From positions 1 to 64,000 of the forward strand of contig OZ241882.1 in NCBI GenBank assembly GCA_965203255.1: DNA of 64,000 nucleotides. Direction: 5' to 3'. Below the pieces are notes generated by a model. That model searched no databases, was not told the origin of the DNA, and worked only from the letters and a program-made list of their open reading frames with translations. Shown in pieces: positions 36,081-45,002 of this stretch. The DNA comes from JAPOUP01 sp965203255 (GTDB taxonomy: Bacteria; Pseudomonadota; Alphaproteobacteria; Rhodobacterales; Rhodobacteraceae). The position numbers and the translations under genes are program-made. Numbering within the stretch: position 1 is the first letter of the stretch; every line of letters begins with the position of its first letter.

Positions 36081-37127
36081 ATGAACCACAGGACAAAAGT
36101 GCAGTTAAGACGGGGTTGGACCACCGGAGCCTGTGCGACCGCTGCGGCAAAGGCGGCGTTGGCGCGGCTTTGGGGCGCTGATTTTCCAAACGAAGTCACC
36201 ATTACTCTACCGCGAGGTGAGATCGCCAGCTTTGTCGTGGCGCACACGCGGGCGGAAGCTGATTGGGTCGAGGTAGGTATAATCAAGGATGCCGGCGACG
36301 ATCCAGATGTAACTCACGGTGCCTTGATCATCGTGCGCGTGTCCGAGTCGGATGAAGGAGTGGTATTCAGTGCAGGTGAAGGCGTTGGCACCGTCACCAA
36401 ACATGGCTTGGCCATTCCACCGGGAGAACCGGCGATCAATCCCATACCACGCCAGATGATTGAGAAAGTCGTTAAGGAATGCGCCACAGCATTTGGGAAA
36501 AAAACAAATGTCTCGGTAACAATCTCGATTCCGGGTGGCGCGGAGCTTGCGCTGAGGACATGGAATCCTCGCCTTGGAATCGAAGGCGGCTTATCCATAC
36601 TCGGAACGACAGGAATCGTCAGGCCGTTCAGCTGTTCAGCTTGGATTGCTTCGATCCATCGTGGAATTGACGTGGCCCGTGCCTCCGGGATCGCACATAT
36701 TGCTGGTTGTACCGGATCAACAAGCGAACGGGCGGTTCAGGAGTTCCACGGTCTATCGGACCATGCGATGATCGACATGGGTGACTTTGTGGGTGGGATG
36801 CTGAAGTACCTTCGAAGAAAACCTGTCGAACGCCTGACGCTCGGGGGCGGAATCGGGAAAATGACAAAGCTGGCGCAAGGCGCGATGGATCTGCATTCCT
36901 CTCGTAGCCAGGTGGATCTCGAACAACTTGCAGCGGAATTCAATGCACCATCGGTCAGGTTGGCGGTAACCGCTTCGCACGCCGCGGCGATCATCGGGCC
37001 GGAGATGGCGCAGCGAATCGGCTCGACGGCACGGGAGCGGGTTGAGCATGTCCTTAAGGGTGCGGGAATTCGGGTAGATCTGATCGTGGTTGGCCGATCA
37101 GGCGAAATCCTTGCGAGGAGCGGTTAG
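36081..37127 (+). CDS. cbiD: Cobalt-precorrin-5B C1-methyltransferase
   Basis: SAM-dependent methylation at C1 during corrin-ring contraction. The 348-residue protein starts RRGWTTGACATAAAKAAL, the family hallmark. It also has IKDAGDDPDVTHGALI (ligand-binding loop) and IAHIAGCTGSTSERAV. CbiD belongs to the oxygen-independent pathway, although cobK-type partners are shared by many alphaproteobacteria. Its TAG stop is followed immediately by the cobK start, so the two are coupled. Confidence 0.95.
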   Translation: MNHRTKVQLRRGWTTGACATAAAKAALARLWGADFPNEVTITLPRGEIASFVVAHTRAEADWVEVGIIKDAGDDPDVTHGALIIVRVSESDEGVVFSAGEGVGTVTKHGLAIPPGEPAINPIPRQMIEKVVKECATAFGKKTNVSVTISIPGGAELALRTWNPRLGIEGGLSILGTTGIVRPFSCSAWIASIHRGIDVARASGIAHIAGCTGSTSERAVQEFHGLSDHAMIDMGDFVGGMLKYLRRKPVERLTLGGGIGKMTKLAQGAMDLHSSRSQVDLEQLAAEFNAPSVRLAVTASHAAAIIGPEMAQRIGSTARERVEHVLKGAGIRVDLIVVGRSGEILARSG

Positions 37128-37862
37128 TTGCGGCTCCTTCTGTTGGCGGGTAGCGGTGAGGCGCGTGCCATTGCCGAGAAACTATCCACTATGAAGGGTG
37201 TAGAGGCAATTGCGTCCTTGGCCGGCGTTACAAGAAAGCCGGATGATCTTGCACTACCGACTCGAATTGGTGGATTTGGAGGTGGCCAGGGATTCGAGAG
37301 CTATCTCAGTGATGCAAAAGTTGATGCGGTGCTCGACGCAACGCATCCATTCGCAGCTCGGATTACCGCGCGAACGGCCCAGATTTGTGGGAGCAAAGGG
37401 CTGCCGCATTCCATTCTGCGAAGGCCGGAGTGGAAGCAGGGATTCCTGGATAGATGGCACTTCATTGACCAAGAGGAGGACGTTGCTGGATTGATTCCAC
37501 GAGGAATGACCGTGTTTCTGGCCACTGGGAGACAGGGGTTGGAGAAGTTCGCGAACCTTCGTGGCCGTAGGGTGTTCTGTCGCCGAATCGATTGGTCTGG
37601 GAACCCGTTTCCTTTCGAGGGAGGAGAGTACATAATCGGCAGACCTCCATTCAGCATTGAGGACGAAACCTGCCTCTTCACGCGACTTGCAGTTGACTGG
37701 CTGGTGGTGAAGAATTCCGGTGGAACAGCGAATGGAAGTAAGTTGGAAGCGGCCCGGAAACTGGGCATCGACGTCGCGCTGCTGCGCCGTCCTCCTGTTC
37801 CGGATGCCATCGTCCACAGCACCGTTCAGGAAGCTCTGGACTGGGTGCAGGAACTGATATGA
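37128..37862 (+). CDS. cobK: Precorrin-6A reductase
   Basis: NAD(P)H-dependent reductase of (cobalt-)precorrin-6A in corrin synthesis. 244 residues: MRLLLLAGSGEARAIAEKL (N-terminal nucleotide region), DAVLDATHPFAARITARTA (the conserved THPFA motif) and WLVVKNSGGTANGSKLEAAR (C-terminal signature). The start is TTG directly after the cbiD stop; no in-frame ATG fits the N-terminus. Overlaps the next gene by 4 bp. Confidence 0.93.
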   Translation: MRLLLLAGSGEARAIAEKLSTMKGVEAIASLAGVTRKPDDLALPTRIGGFGGGQGFESYLSDAKVDAVLDATHPFAARITARTAQICGSKGLPHSILRRPEWKQGFLDRWHFIDQEEDVAGLIPRGMTVFLATGRQGLEKFANLRGRRVFCRRIDWSGNPFPFEGGEYIIGRPPFSIEDETCLFTRLAVDWLVVKNSGGTANGSKLEAARKLGIDVALLRRPPVPDAIVHSTVQEALDWVQELI

Positions 37863-38488
37863 TCGGTCGGATCATCGAAACGCCTGCTTGCGTTTCGGAG
37901 GGAGTGGAATTCCTTGTCGGAGTGGAGCCGAGATTTGCCACTGCTCGTCGCGAGACAGGGCCGCTACCACTACGACGGCGCCCGGACGGTTTCGGGCAAT
38001 TGCTTGGCGCCATTGTAAGTCAGCAGGTGAGTGTCACAGCCGCGAATTCCATCTGGAAGCGAATCAAGGCGGCGGGCTTGGACGATCCGCAGAGCATAGC
38101 GCGGGCAAGCGACGAGGATCTGCGGGCTGTAGGGCTTAGCCGCCAGAAGATCCGCTATTCCCGTGCGCTGTCGGTTGCACAAATTGACTATGAAAGGTTG
38201 CGAAACTGCCCGGATGAGGAGGTGATCGAAACCCTGACTTCCGTAAGCGGAATTGGGCGATGGACCGCCGAAATCTATGCCATGTTCTCGCTCGGACGTG
38301 CCGATGTCTTCGCTTCAGGCGATCTGGCATTGCAGGAAGCCGCACGGATGCTTTTTGAGACCGGCGAGCGACCGAACGACAAGCAGCTTAGGGCAATGGC
38401 GGAAGCCTGGACTCCATGGCGGGCAGTTGCAGCAAGACTTCTCTGGGCTTACTACCGGGCGGCAAAGGGCAGGGAGGGCATTCGGTGA
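37859..38488 (+). CDS. DNA-3-methyladenine glycosylase II (AlkA-like, HhH-GPD)
   Basis: Base-excision repair glycosylase for alkylated purines. 209 residues: LLGAIVSQQVSVTAANSIW (helical N-part), the helix-hairpin-helix SVSGIGRWTAEIYAMF, and the catalytic Asp in FASGDLALQEAARML. It is a short form lacking the N-terminal AlkA_N domain. It overlaps cobK by 4 bp (ATGA) and the following esterase start by GTGA, so it is embedded in a non-functional-theme operon. Confidence 0.92.
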   Translation: MIGRIIETPACVSEGVEFLVGVEPRFATARRETGPLPLRRRPDGFGQLLGAIVSQQVSVTAANSIWKRIKAAGLDDPQSIARASDEDLRAVGLSRQKIRYSRALSVAQIDYERLRNCPDEEVIETLTSVSGIGRWTAEIYAMFSLGRADVFASGDLALQEAARMLFETGERPNDKQLRAMAEAWTPWRAVAARLLWAYYRAAKGREGIR

Positions 38489-39153
38489 CACAGCCTCTGA
38501 TTGATAGCCGTCGGGCAGCGAAATCGGGCAGCGTGAACTCCGCCGTGGTGTTTCTGCATGGATATGGTGCCGACGGTGCCGACCTGTTGGGCCTTGCCGA
38601 CACGCTTGCACCGCATCTTCCCGACACCGTTTTTCGGGCTCCCAATGCTCCGCAAAGATCTGCGGTAAACCCGTTTGGATACCAGTGGTTTCCGATTCCC
38701 TGGATGGATGGGGCTAGCGAGGCAGAGATGCATGCAGGATTCCAGCAATCTGTTGCAGAAATCGACCTTTATCTTGACAGGGTGCTCTCCGACGAGGGGA
38801 TCGATCATTCCGCGTTGGTATTGCTCGGTTTTTCCCAAGGTACGATGATGAGCCTACATGTTGCTCCCCGCCGTGCCTGTTCACTGGCAGCGGTAGTGGG
38901 CTTCTCCGGAAGACTGTTGAATCCTCTGATATTGGCCGAACAGGTCAAATCGAAGCCACCGGTATTGCTCTTACACGGCGATCAGGACGAAGTTGTGCCC
39001 TTTGCCTCACTGTCTGAAGCAAGCGATTCGCTCGTTGAGTTGGAGTTCGAGGTATGCACTCATGTAATGAGGGGCGTTGGTCACGGAATCTCCCCTGAAG
39101 GGCTTGGTGTTGCTAAGGGCTTCATTCGCAGCAAGGTCGGATTGGGCCAATAG
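38485..39153 (+). CDS. Phospholipase/carboxylesterase family alpha/beta hydrolase
   Basis: A 222-residue cytosolic serine esterase of the Abhydrolase_2 family (YpfH/acyl-protein-thioesterase-like). HGYGADGADLLGLA forms the oxyanion region; nucleophile Ser is in LGFSQGTMM; Asp in HGDQDEVVP; His in GVGHGIS. GTG 38485 overlaps the glycosylase TGA and puts the first strand in the right place; the longer frame start at 38416 lies inside the glycosylase gene. Confidence 0.9.
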   Translation: MTQPLIDSRRAAKSGSVNSAVVFLHGYGADGADLLGLADTLAPHLPDTVFRAPNAPQRSAVNPFGYQWFPIPWMDGASEAEMHAGFQQSVAEIDLYLDRVLSDEGIDHSALVLLGFSQGTMMSLHVAPRRACSLAAVVGFSGRLLNPLILAEQVKSKPPVLLLHGDQDEVVPFASLSEASDSLVELEFEVCTHVMRGVGHGISPEGLGVAKGFIRSKVGLGQ

Positions 39154-39373
39154 GAGTCCTGCGGGAATCGCTGCAAACCGCCTCAAGCAAGTTTCATGGA
39201 AGTCCCCTCAACATCAGCCACGCAGATCGACTGATGAGACCCTAAATCGCGCATCGGCAATTTCCTATTGTCACAATTGTATCGCGCGACTAAGCTAGCC
39301 TCTTGTGTGTACACACGATATAGGCAGGCTTGTCATTGTAACCACGACAAGTATTGTCAACATGACTTGCAAT

Positions 39374-39394
39374 CCTGTCGCGGTTTGCGACAGG
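39374..39394. promoter_or_regulatory. Strong hairpin before the HNH gene
   Basis: CCTGTCGC and GCGACAGG pair perfectly around GGTTT, 28 bp before the HNH start. There is no T-tract, so it could be an operator or a leader structure rather than a terminator. Confidence 0.35.
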
Positions 39395-39422
39395 CAATTG
39401 AGGCGGAGACCGGAGTGGACTT

Positions 39423-40007
39423 ATGGATGGCGATTTCAGAACATCCTTTGTGCGCGAACCTAGCAGCTTGCGGCACACTCCAGCACTTGTGCTGAACGCC
39501 GACTACCGGCCGCTCAGCTACTATCCACTGTCGCTCTGGTCTTGGCAGGAGGCGGTGAAGGCGGCGTTCCTGGAAAGGGTGGACATCTTGGCCGAGTACG
39601 ATGCCGTGGTGCGTAGCCCGTCGACCAGGATCAGGATTCCTTCGGTCGTGGTGCTCAAGGATTATGTTAGACCAAGAAAACAGGTGGCGTTCACACGATT
39701 CAACCTGTTCCTGCGTGACGAATTCCAGTGCCAGTACTGTGGTGCGGGTGGCGAACTGACGTTTGATCATGTCGTGCCCCGATCTAGGGGTGGTGTGACG
39801 AGTTGGGAAAATGTTGTGGCGGCCTGTACCGGCTGTAACTTCAGGAAGGGGGCGCGGTCCTTGGCGCAGGCGGGGTTGAGCCTGCGCAAGGCACCGCGCC
39901 GCCCTCAGACCGAGGAACTGCGTAACATGGGCCGCAGGTTTCCACCCAATCACTTGCACGAAACCTGGGTGGACTTCCTGTATTGGGATGCCGAGCTGGA
40001 AGAGTGA
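39423..40007 (+). CDS. HNH endonuclease family protein
   Basis: 194 residues with a C-terminal HNH nuclease fold: CQYCGAGGELTFDHVVPRSR then GGVTSWENVVAACTGCNFRKG, with two zinc CxxC pairs and the His (DHVVP), Asn and His-like positions. The N-terminal half (ALVLNADYRPLSYYPLSLWS) is typical of a widespread alphaproteobacterial HNH family of unknown biological role. It stands alone with about 270 bp upstream. Not obviously part of a defence cluster. Confidence 0.9.
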   Translation: MDGDFRTSFVREPSSLRHTPALVLNADYRPLSYYPLSLWSWQEAVKAAFLERVDILAEYDAVVRSPSTRIRIPSVVVLKDYVRPRKQVAFTRFNLFLRDEFQCQYCGAGGELTFDHVVPRSRGGVTSWENVVAACTGCNFRKGARSLAQAGLSLRKAPRRPQTEELRNMGRRFPPNHLHETWVDFLYWDAELEE

Positions 40008-40277
40008 ATGTATTGAGGTTGCCTGGGGCATTCTGGGCAATAGGTGAAGAATGCCCGACAGCCTGATGGACCTCAATAGGAAGCCTTTGGCTGTCGAAAT
40101 CTGGATACATCTGAATTCCCGCACCGTGATCATGAACCATGAGGCTGTTCCAATGGCGACGATTGATCTGGAAGACTGGCGTTCTTTGGCTGAACAGTAG
40201 ACGGTATCGGAGTATGCTCAACGAGCGTTCTGCGATTGATCTCCTACGGAAAGCTGCTTTCTGTATTGAGTCTCGAC

Positions 40278-41225
40278 ATGCGGAATTGGTATCGATTGGT
40301 GGAAGAAAAAAGGCAGGCTTTGAATAGTACCTTTGGTTGGATGGGCGCGGTGTCTGAGCGTTTTGCAATATCCCCCGATCCGGAAGATCCAACGTTGACG
40401 AGATCCGTGGAGGGCGTCGACCACGAAGGCAGAAAGCACTCGGTCAATGTCGTGACGGAACGTCCGCTTACGATCTTTCTTAATTCCCGGGAGATCGTCA
40501 CTGCTATGACGATTGGTGATTACCCGAAGTACCTTGCGATTGGTTTTCTCTTTAATCAAGGCATGTTACGCAAGGAAGATAAAGTGATTTCAGTCGATTA
40601 CGATGGTGAACTTGACGTTGTTGTCGTCCGCACCGATCGAGAGACGGACTATGAAGACAAGTTGAGGCGGAAGACCCGCACGTCAGGCTGCGCGGTGGGC
40701 ACAGTATTTGGTGACATGATGGAAGGACTGCAGGGGATTTGCCTTCCCGCCGTACCAGTTAAGACCAGCTGGCTGTACTCGCTTGCCCGACAAATCAATA
40801 CGACTCCGAGCCTCTATCTTGCCGCCGGTGCCATCCACGGGACGGTTCTTTGCCGACAGGATGTTCCGCTGGTCTATATGGAGGATGTTGGTCGCCATAA
40901 CGCTGTAGACAAGATTGCAGGTTGGATGTTCACGACAGGAACGCCCGCAGAGGACAAGATACTCTACACTACCGGTCGGTTGACTTCAGAAATGGTCATA
41001 AAGACTGCACAGATGGGCATTCCAGCACTTGCGAGCCGATCCGGCTTTACAGCCTGGGGAGTGGAGATCGCACGTGAAGTCAACCTGACGTTGGTCGGGC
41101 GCATGCGCGGCAAGCGATTCCTATGTCTGTCGGGCGAGGATCGATTGGTGTGGGATTCCGAATTCGATGGAGACACTGGACCCGTAAGAGGAATCCTTGC
41201 CTCAGATGGCGTTCAGAATGGATGA
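40278..41225 (+). CDS. fdhD: Formate dehydrogenase accessory sulfurtransferase
   Basis: FdhD transfers sulfur to the molybdenum cofactor for formate dehydrogenase. An approximately 315-residue form with IGDYPKYLAIGFLFNQGML, TSGCAVGTVFGD (the Cys loop, one Cys rather than the CxxC of E. coli), MEDVGRHNAVDKIAGW and TTGRLTSEMVIKTAQMGIPA. The start is ambiguous: a TTG at 40236, ATG 40278 (MRNWYRLVE) or ATG 40341 (MGAVSERFA). It is first of the Mo-cofactor cluster and overlaps mobA by 8 bp. Confidence 0.93.
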   Translation: MRNWYRLVEEKRQALNSTFGWMGAVSERFAISPDPEDPTLTRSVEGVDHEGRKHSVNVVTERPLTIFLNSREIVTAMTIGDYPKYLAIGFLFNQGMLRKEDKVISVDYDGELDVVVVRTDRETDYEDKLRRKTRTSGCAVGTVFGDMMEGLQGICLPAVPVKTSWLYSLARQINTTPSLYLAAGAIHGTVLCRQDVPLVYMEDVGRHNAVDKIAGWMFTTGTPAEDKILYTTGRLTSEMVIKTAQMGIPALASRSGFTAWGVEIAREVNLTLVGRMRGKRFLCLSGEDRLVWDSEFDGDTGPVRGILASDGVQNG

Positions 41226-41838
41226 TTCAAGGCCACTTGGCATCATTCTCGCCGGCGGACTTTCAAGGCGCATGGGTGGAGGTGACAAGACTCTCCATTA
41301 CTTGAATAACCGTCCCGTTCTCGCGCATGTCATTGAGCGGCTGCAAGGACAAGTCTGCGCGATGGCATTGAACGCAAACGGCGATCCATCGCGCTTTGAC
41401 GGGTTTGATCTGCCAGTTCTTCCGGATTCGGAACCGAACTTCCCCGGTCCGCTTGCTGGGGTGCTGGTGGGCTTGGACTGGGCAGCAGGGCAGGGTGCGA
41501 AGCGCGTCGTGACTGTGGCAGCGGACTCACCGTTTTTCCCCGTCGACCTGGTCCTTAGGCTGGAGGAGGCTGCGGAGGATGCTCCGATAGCACTTGCAGC
41601 CACGCAGGAAGCGGATAAAGGGACAGTTCGGCATCCAACATTCGGATTATGGCCCGTTGTCCTTCGTGAAGACCTTCGTTGCGCATTGCGAGCCGGTCTA
41701 CGAAAGATTGTCGACTGGACCGACAGACACGGCGCGGCATTGGCGAGCTTCAGCTCAACTCCCGTTGACCCATTCTTCAATCTCAATCGCCCTGAGGATA
41801 TGTTGCAGGCGGAGTCAATGGTCGAGGCACGCGGGTGA
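41218..41838 (+). CDS. mobA: Molybdenum cofactor guanylyltransferase
   Basis: Adds GMP from GTP to molybdopterin to form the MGD cofactor used by DMSO-reductase-family enzymes such as formate dehydrogenase. The N-terminal nucleotide motif LGIILAGGLSRRMGGGDKTL, VLPDSEPNFPGPLAG and AADSPFFP are characteristic. The product is about 206 residues from ATG 41218 (MDDSRPLGII); 41206 is an alternative. It overlaps fdhD upstream and mobB downstream. Confidence 0.94.
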   Translation: MDDSRPLGIILAGGLSRRMGGGDKTLHYLNNRPVLAHVIERLQGQVCAMALNANGDPSRFDGFDLPVLPDSEPNFPGPLAGVLVGLDWAAGQGAKRVVTVAADSPFFPVDLVLRLEEAAEDAPIALAATQEADKGTVRHPTFGLWPVVLREDLRCALRAGLRKIVDWTDRHGAALASFSSTPVDPFFNLNRPEDMLQAESMVEARG

Positions 41839-42356
41839 TGGAGGTTTTTGGTGTTGTTGGTTGGAAGAACACCGGCAAAACGGGGTTGATGGAGCGACTG
41901 GTCGCGGAGATCACCTCTCGTGGTCTAAACGTTTCGACCATCAAGCATGCCCACCACAGTGTGGATCTCGACCAGCCTGGTAAGGACAGCTATCGCCATC
42001 GTGTTTCTGGAGCGACCGAAGTCCTTCTGGCATCGGCAAGCCGATGGGCATTGATGACAGAACTTCGCGGCGCTCAGGAACCAACTTTGGATGTACTGCT
42101 CACTCGGTTGTCTCCGGTCGATCTCGTCCTGGTAGAGGGCTACAAGCGCGACCGTCATCTGAAGATCGAGACCCATCGAGCCGCGACCGGGAATTCGTTG
42201 ATCGCAGCTAAAGACCCTACGGTTCTAGCCGTTGCAAGCGACACCACTCACCCGGGTCTCGGCAAACCGGTTCTGCACCTTGGCGCAACGGGGCTGATCG
42301 CCGACTTTGTGCTCCAGTCTGTTGGGTTGAGAAGCGGAGAAACTGCGGACTTCTGA
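41838..42356 (+). CDS. mobB: Molybdopterin-guanine dinucleotide biosynthesis protein B
   Basis: GTP-binding partner of MobA, not essential but improving MGD synthesis. P-loop GVVGWKNTGKTGLMERL at the N-terminus; STIKHAHHSVDLDQPGKDSY is the family motif; VEGYKRDRHLKIETHR follows. 172 residues from ATG 41838; a GTG at 41835 overlaps the mobA stop. Followed directly by moeA with no gap. Confidence 0.94.
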   Translation: MEVFGVVGWKNTGKTGLMERLVAEITSRGLNVSTIKHAHHSVDLDQPGKDSYRHRVSGATEVLLASASRWALMTELRGAQEPTLDVLLTRLSPVDLVLVEGYKRDRHLKIETHRAATGNSLIAAKDPTVLAVASDTTHPGLGKPVLHLGATGLIADFVLQSVGLRSGETADF

Positions 42357-43613
42357 ATGAAACCACCGCCGCTCAAGAACGATTGTTTTGCCCTTCCGCC
42401 CGGTGTGCACTGGATCCCTGTGGAAGAGGTCTACCAACGCCTGCGATCCGCAATGGTCTGTGTGACCGCGACCGAAACGTTGGATATCGAGGCGGCAGCA
42501 GGACGGTATGCTGCAAACGACGTTCGTGCATTGCGCCCCAATCCTGCCTCATCGAATTCAGCTGTCGACGGTTTCGGTTTCGGGGGCCCGGCATCCGAAG
42601 GCGTGCAGACCATGCCCTTGGCCGATGGACGATCGGCGGCTGGATCACCGTTTGTGGGAGAGGTGCCCAAGGGGGTTGCCTTGAGGATACTGACGGGTGC
42701 TAGTTTGCCGTCTGGTGTCGATACAGTGGTGCTGGACGAGGACGTAAGCGCCGACGACAGGTTCATCGCTTTCCATGGGCCGATCAAGAAAGGGGCGAAT
42801 ACGCGCTCGGTGGGAGAGGACGTGCCAGTGGGCGGCAAGGTGATCTCCGCGGGTACACGACTTGGGCCACCGCATATCGCATTGCTTGCGGCAACTGGGA
42901 TTGATGTCGTTCCCGTGCGTCGTCAGCTGCGTGTTGGCGTCCTGTCGACGGGAAATGAACTGCGTCCGGTGGGCAGTTCAGCATCGAGTGATCAAGTCAT
43001 TGACGCCAATCGTCCTATGCTACTGTCCCTGTTTGAGCAGTGGGATTTCGCACCCATTGATCTGGGACACATTGGCGACGACCGGACGCAACTGCGCGAC
43101 CGCTTGAATCTTGCGGTGGATGAGGTCGATGCCATCGTGACCACTGGAGGTGCGTCGGCAGGAGACGAGGACCATGTCTCTGGGCTTCTGAACGAGACTG
43201 GAACCATGGCGGTATGGCGAATCGCAGTCAAGCCTGGTCGACCGCTAGCGCTGGCAACATGGCGTGGTGTTCCGGTGTTTGGTTTGCCGGGAAATCCTGT
43301 TGCTGCATTTGTCTGCGCATTGCTGTTCGCGGAACCGGCGTTCCGGTTGCTTGCCGGTGGTTTATGGAGGCTGCCGCAGCGCTTTGTCGTTCCCGCAGGG
43401 TTCGCCAAACGCAAGAGAGGAGGGCGGCGCGAATATCTCCGGTCTCGGTTGACGCCAGAAGGTGTGGCGGAAGTGTTCACTTCGGAAGGGTCGGGCAGGA
43501 TATCGGGCTTGGCTTGGGCAAGCGGATTGGTGGAACTGGACGATGATGCCCGCGAAATCAAACCAGGGGATCCTGTAAAATACCTACCATTGGCCTCCTG
43601 CTATGCGGACTGA
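42357..43613 (+). CDS. moeA: Molybdopterin molybdenumtransferase
   Basis: Inserts molybdate into adenylylated molybdopterin. 418 residues: an N-terminal segment with SSNSAVDGFGFGG, then VGVLSTGNELRPVGSS, VTTGGASAGDEDHVS (the MoeA/MogA-type substrate loop) and VPVFGLPGNPVAAFVCALLF, with the C-terminal beta domain. The start abuts the mobB TGA. Last gene of fdhD-mobA-mobB-moeA; an IS30 derivative lies about 80 bp after it. Confidence 0.95.
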   Translation: MKPPPLKNDCFALPPGVHWIPVEEVYQRLRSAMVCVTATETLDIEAAAGRYAANDVRALRPNPASSNSAVDGFGFGGPASEGVQTMPLADGRSAAGSPFVGEVPKGVALRILTGASLPSGVDTVVLDEDVSADDRFIAFHGPIKKGANTRSVGEDVPVGGKVISAGTRLGPPHIALLAATGIDVVPVRRQLRVGVLSTGNELRPVGSSASSDQVIDANRPMLLSLFEQWDFAPIDLGHIGDDRTQLRDRLNLAVDEVDAIVTTGGASAGDEDHVSGLLNETGTMAVWRIAVKPGRPLALATWRGVPVFGLPGNPVAAFVCALLFAEPAFRLLAGGLWRLPQRFVVPAGFAKRKRGGRREYLRSRLTPEGVAEVFTSEGSGRISGLAWASGLVELDDDAREIKPGDPVKYLPLASCYAD

Positions 43614-43814
43614 GTGTCCAAGAGCATGAATCTGAAAACTCCAGCAGGAGTCTGGTCAGACCACTTGTTGGAAGCGCATGCTTTCACAAGGGAAGCCCCA
43701 TTCCACCCTGAAGTGCAACACCAGTGGCGGTGGTGGCCGGTTTTCCGGCCGCATGATGTTGCGTATCGGCCAGGAAGCGGCGACAGTCCCTGTGACGAAA
43801 CAAGGGAGACTGCC

Positions 43815-44356
43815 ATGCCCGAGGGCTACCGCCACCTGACCCATGAGGAGAGATGCCAGATCGGCGCGCTGAAGGAAAGCGGGCTTTCGGACGGGGCCAT
43901 CGCGGCCCGTCTGGGCCGTGACCGTTCGTCGGTCTGGCGGGAGCTGCGCCGTAACGGCGGGGATTCGGGATACAGCCCGGGCGAGGCGCAGGGCAGGGCG
44001 GAGGCCCGCCGCAGCGCGGCCTCCAGTGTTCCCCGCAGGATGACGCCCGACCGCTGGGCGCAGGTGGAGGGGCTTCTGGCGGAGGGCTGGAGCCCGGAGC
44101 AGGTCGCGGGCCACGCCGGCGTGGCGGAGGCGCTCGGGGCCGCCTTCTTCCTCCCCACCCCTACCACTCCTGGGAGCGTGGCCTGAACGAGCACACCAAC
44201 GGGCTGGTCCGGCAGTACCTGCCCAAGGGGACGGACCTCCGCGCGGTCACCGACGCGGAGGTGAAACGGGTGCAGGACCGCCTGAACGCGCGTCCGCGCC
44301 GGGCGCTGGGCTACCGGACGCCCGCCGAGGTGCTGCACAAGGCCCGCCCTCCCTGA
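43815..44356 (+). pseudogene. IS30 transposase with internal deletion
   Basis: The N-terminus is intact (MPEGYRHLTHEERCQIGALK through GWSPEQVAG) and then jumps to GHAGVAEALGAAFF, skipping about 440 bp with the first two catalytic Asp residues, and also shifts frame before the C-terminal NEHTNGLVRQYLP region. In full copies TCGCGGG occurs at both deletion edges, pointing to short-repeat recombination or slippage. Confidence 0.88.
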
Positions 44357-44505
44357 GGCCGCGCGACCGCCTCCCACCGGCGCGCAGGAAGGGGGTGGAA
44401 TGGATTTCGGGACCGCGTCCGTCCGGGCTCCGGTCGGGCTGCGCCCTCCCTGCGCCCGGACGGACGCGACCCGACCCGGCGGAGGCGTTGCGTTGCCCGG
44501 AAAGC

Positions 44506-44660
44506 CCGGATAACCTGCATACAGAAGGGACCACAGCCGTCCCGGGGCCGGATCCGCGGTGCCCGGGGGCCGCAGACCACGCCTTCCGGCCATTCCCTAC
44601 GCTCGGGCTACGCCCCCGCTGCGGGAATGGCCGGTGTTGCACTTCGGAGTGGAAGTGGGG
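44506..44660. repeat. Tandem IS30 left-end repeat, unit 1
   Basis: A 155-bp unit: CCGGATAACCTGCAT, GC-rich segment, a hairpin (CGGCCATTCCC/GGGAATGGCCG), and the left inverted repeat GTTGCACTTCGGAGTGGAAG ending GTGGGG. Repeated immediately as 44661-44815 with few substitutions. Confidence 0.88.
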
Positions 44661-44815
44661 CCGGATAACCTGCATCCAGACGGGACCACAGCCATCCCGG
44701 GGCCGGATCCGCGGCGCCCGGGGGCCGCAGACCACGCCTTCCGGCCATTCCCTACGCTCGGGCTGCGCCCCCGCTGCGGGAATGGCCGGTGTTGCACTTC
44801 GGAGTGGAAGTGGGG
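44661..44815. repeat. Tandem IS30 left-end repeat, unit 2
   Basis: Second copy of the 155-bp unit, with CCAGACGGG in place of ACAGAAGGG near its start. It contains a second complete left inverted repeat, so the element has two potential left ends. Confidence 0.88.
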
Positions 44816-45002
44816 GAATTATATACCATAGTGCCCAAGCTGACGGTGCGCACCGAGAACCGCCTGCGGCATTCACGCCCGCGGCAGCGGCAGGGCACCG
44901 TCGTGTGCGCCGCTCCCGACTGGATGCGGACGGTACCTACCCGGTGCTCTGTGCGCCATGCGGATCACTCCGTTGCCTTGGGCACCATCGTATATAATTC
45001 CC
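44814..45002. mobile_element. MITE-like element with 26-bp inverted repeats
   Basis: GGGAATTATATACCATAGTG followed by CCCAAG at the left is matched by the inverse of the right end, GGGAATTATATACGATGGTG followed by CCCAAG, with two mismatches over 26 bp. The interior, about 137 bp, has no ORF. The left end abuts the deleted IS30, sharing its terminal Gs, so no duplication could be read. The family is unknown. Confidence 0.65.

Larger units (their letters stand above)
43696..44815 (+). mobile_element. Internally deleted IS30 element with a duplicated end
   Basis: It starts with the right-type end CCCCATTCCACCCTGAAGTG followed by CAACACCAGTGGCGG, carries a transposase with an internal deletion, and finishes with two tandem copies of the left end (repeat period 155 bp). 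No matching short duplication flanks it (AAG on one side, GAA on the other). It lacks the catalytic core and would move only if a transposase from another copy acts on it. Confidence 0.85.

Noticed and set aside
39423..40007. HNH gene as part of a restriction or defence system
   Set aside because: No methylase, specificity or helicase partner adjacent, and the family is a common housekeeping-type gene in alphaproteobacteria.
44506..44815. CRISPR array
   Set aside because: Only two 155-bp units, containing IS ends rather than short repeats and spacers.
43690..44820. Target duplication around the deleted IS30
   Set aside because: The flanks (ending AAG on the left, starting GAA on the right) do not match, so no duplication can be claimed.
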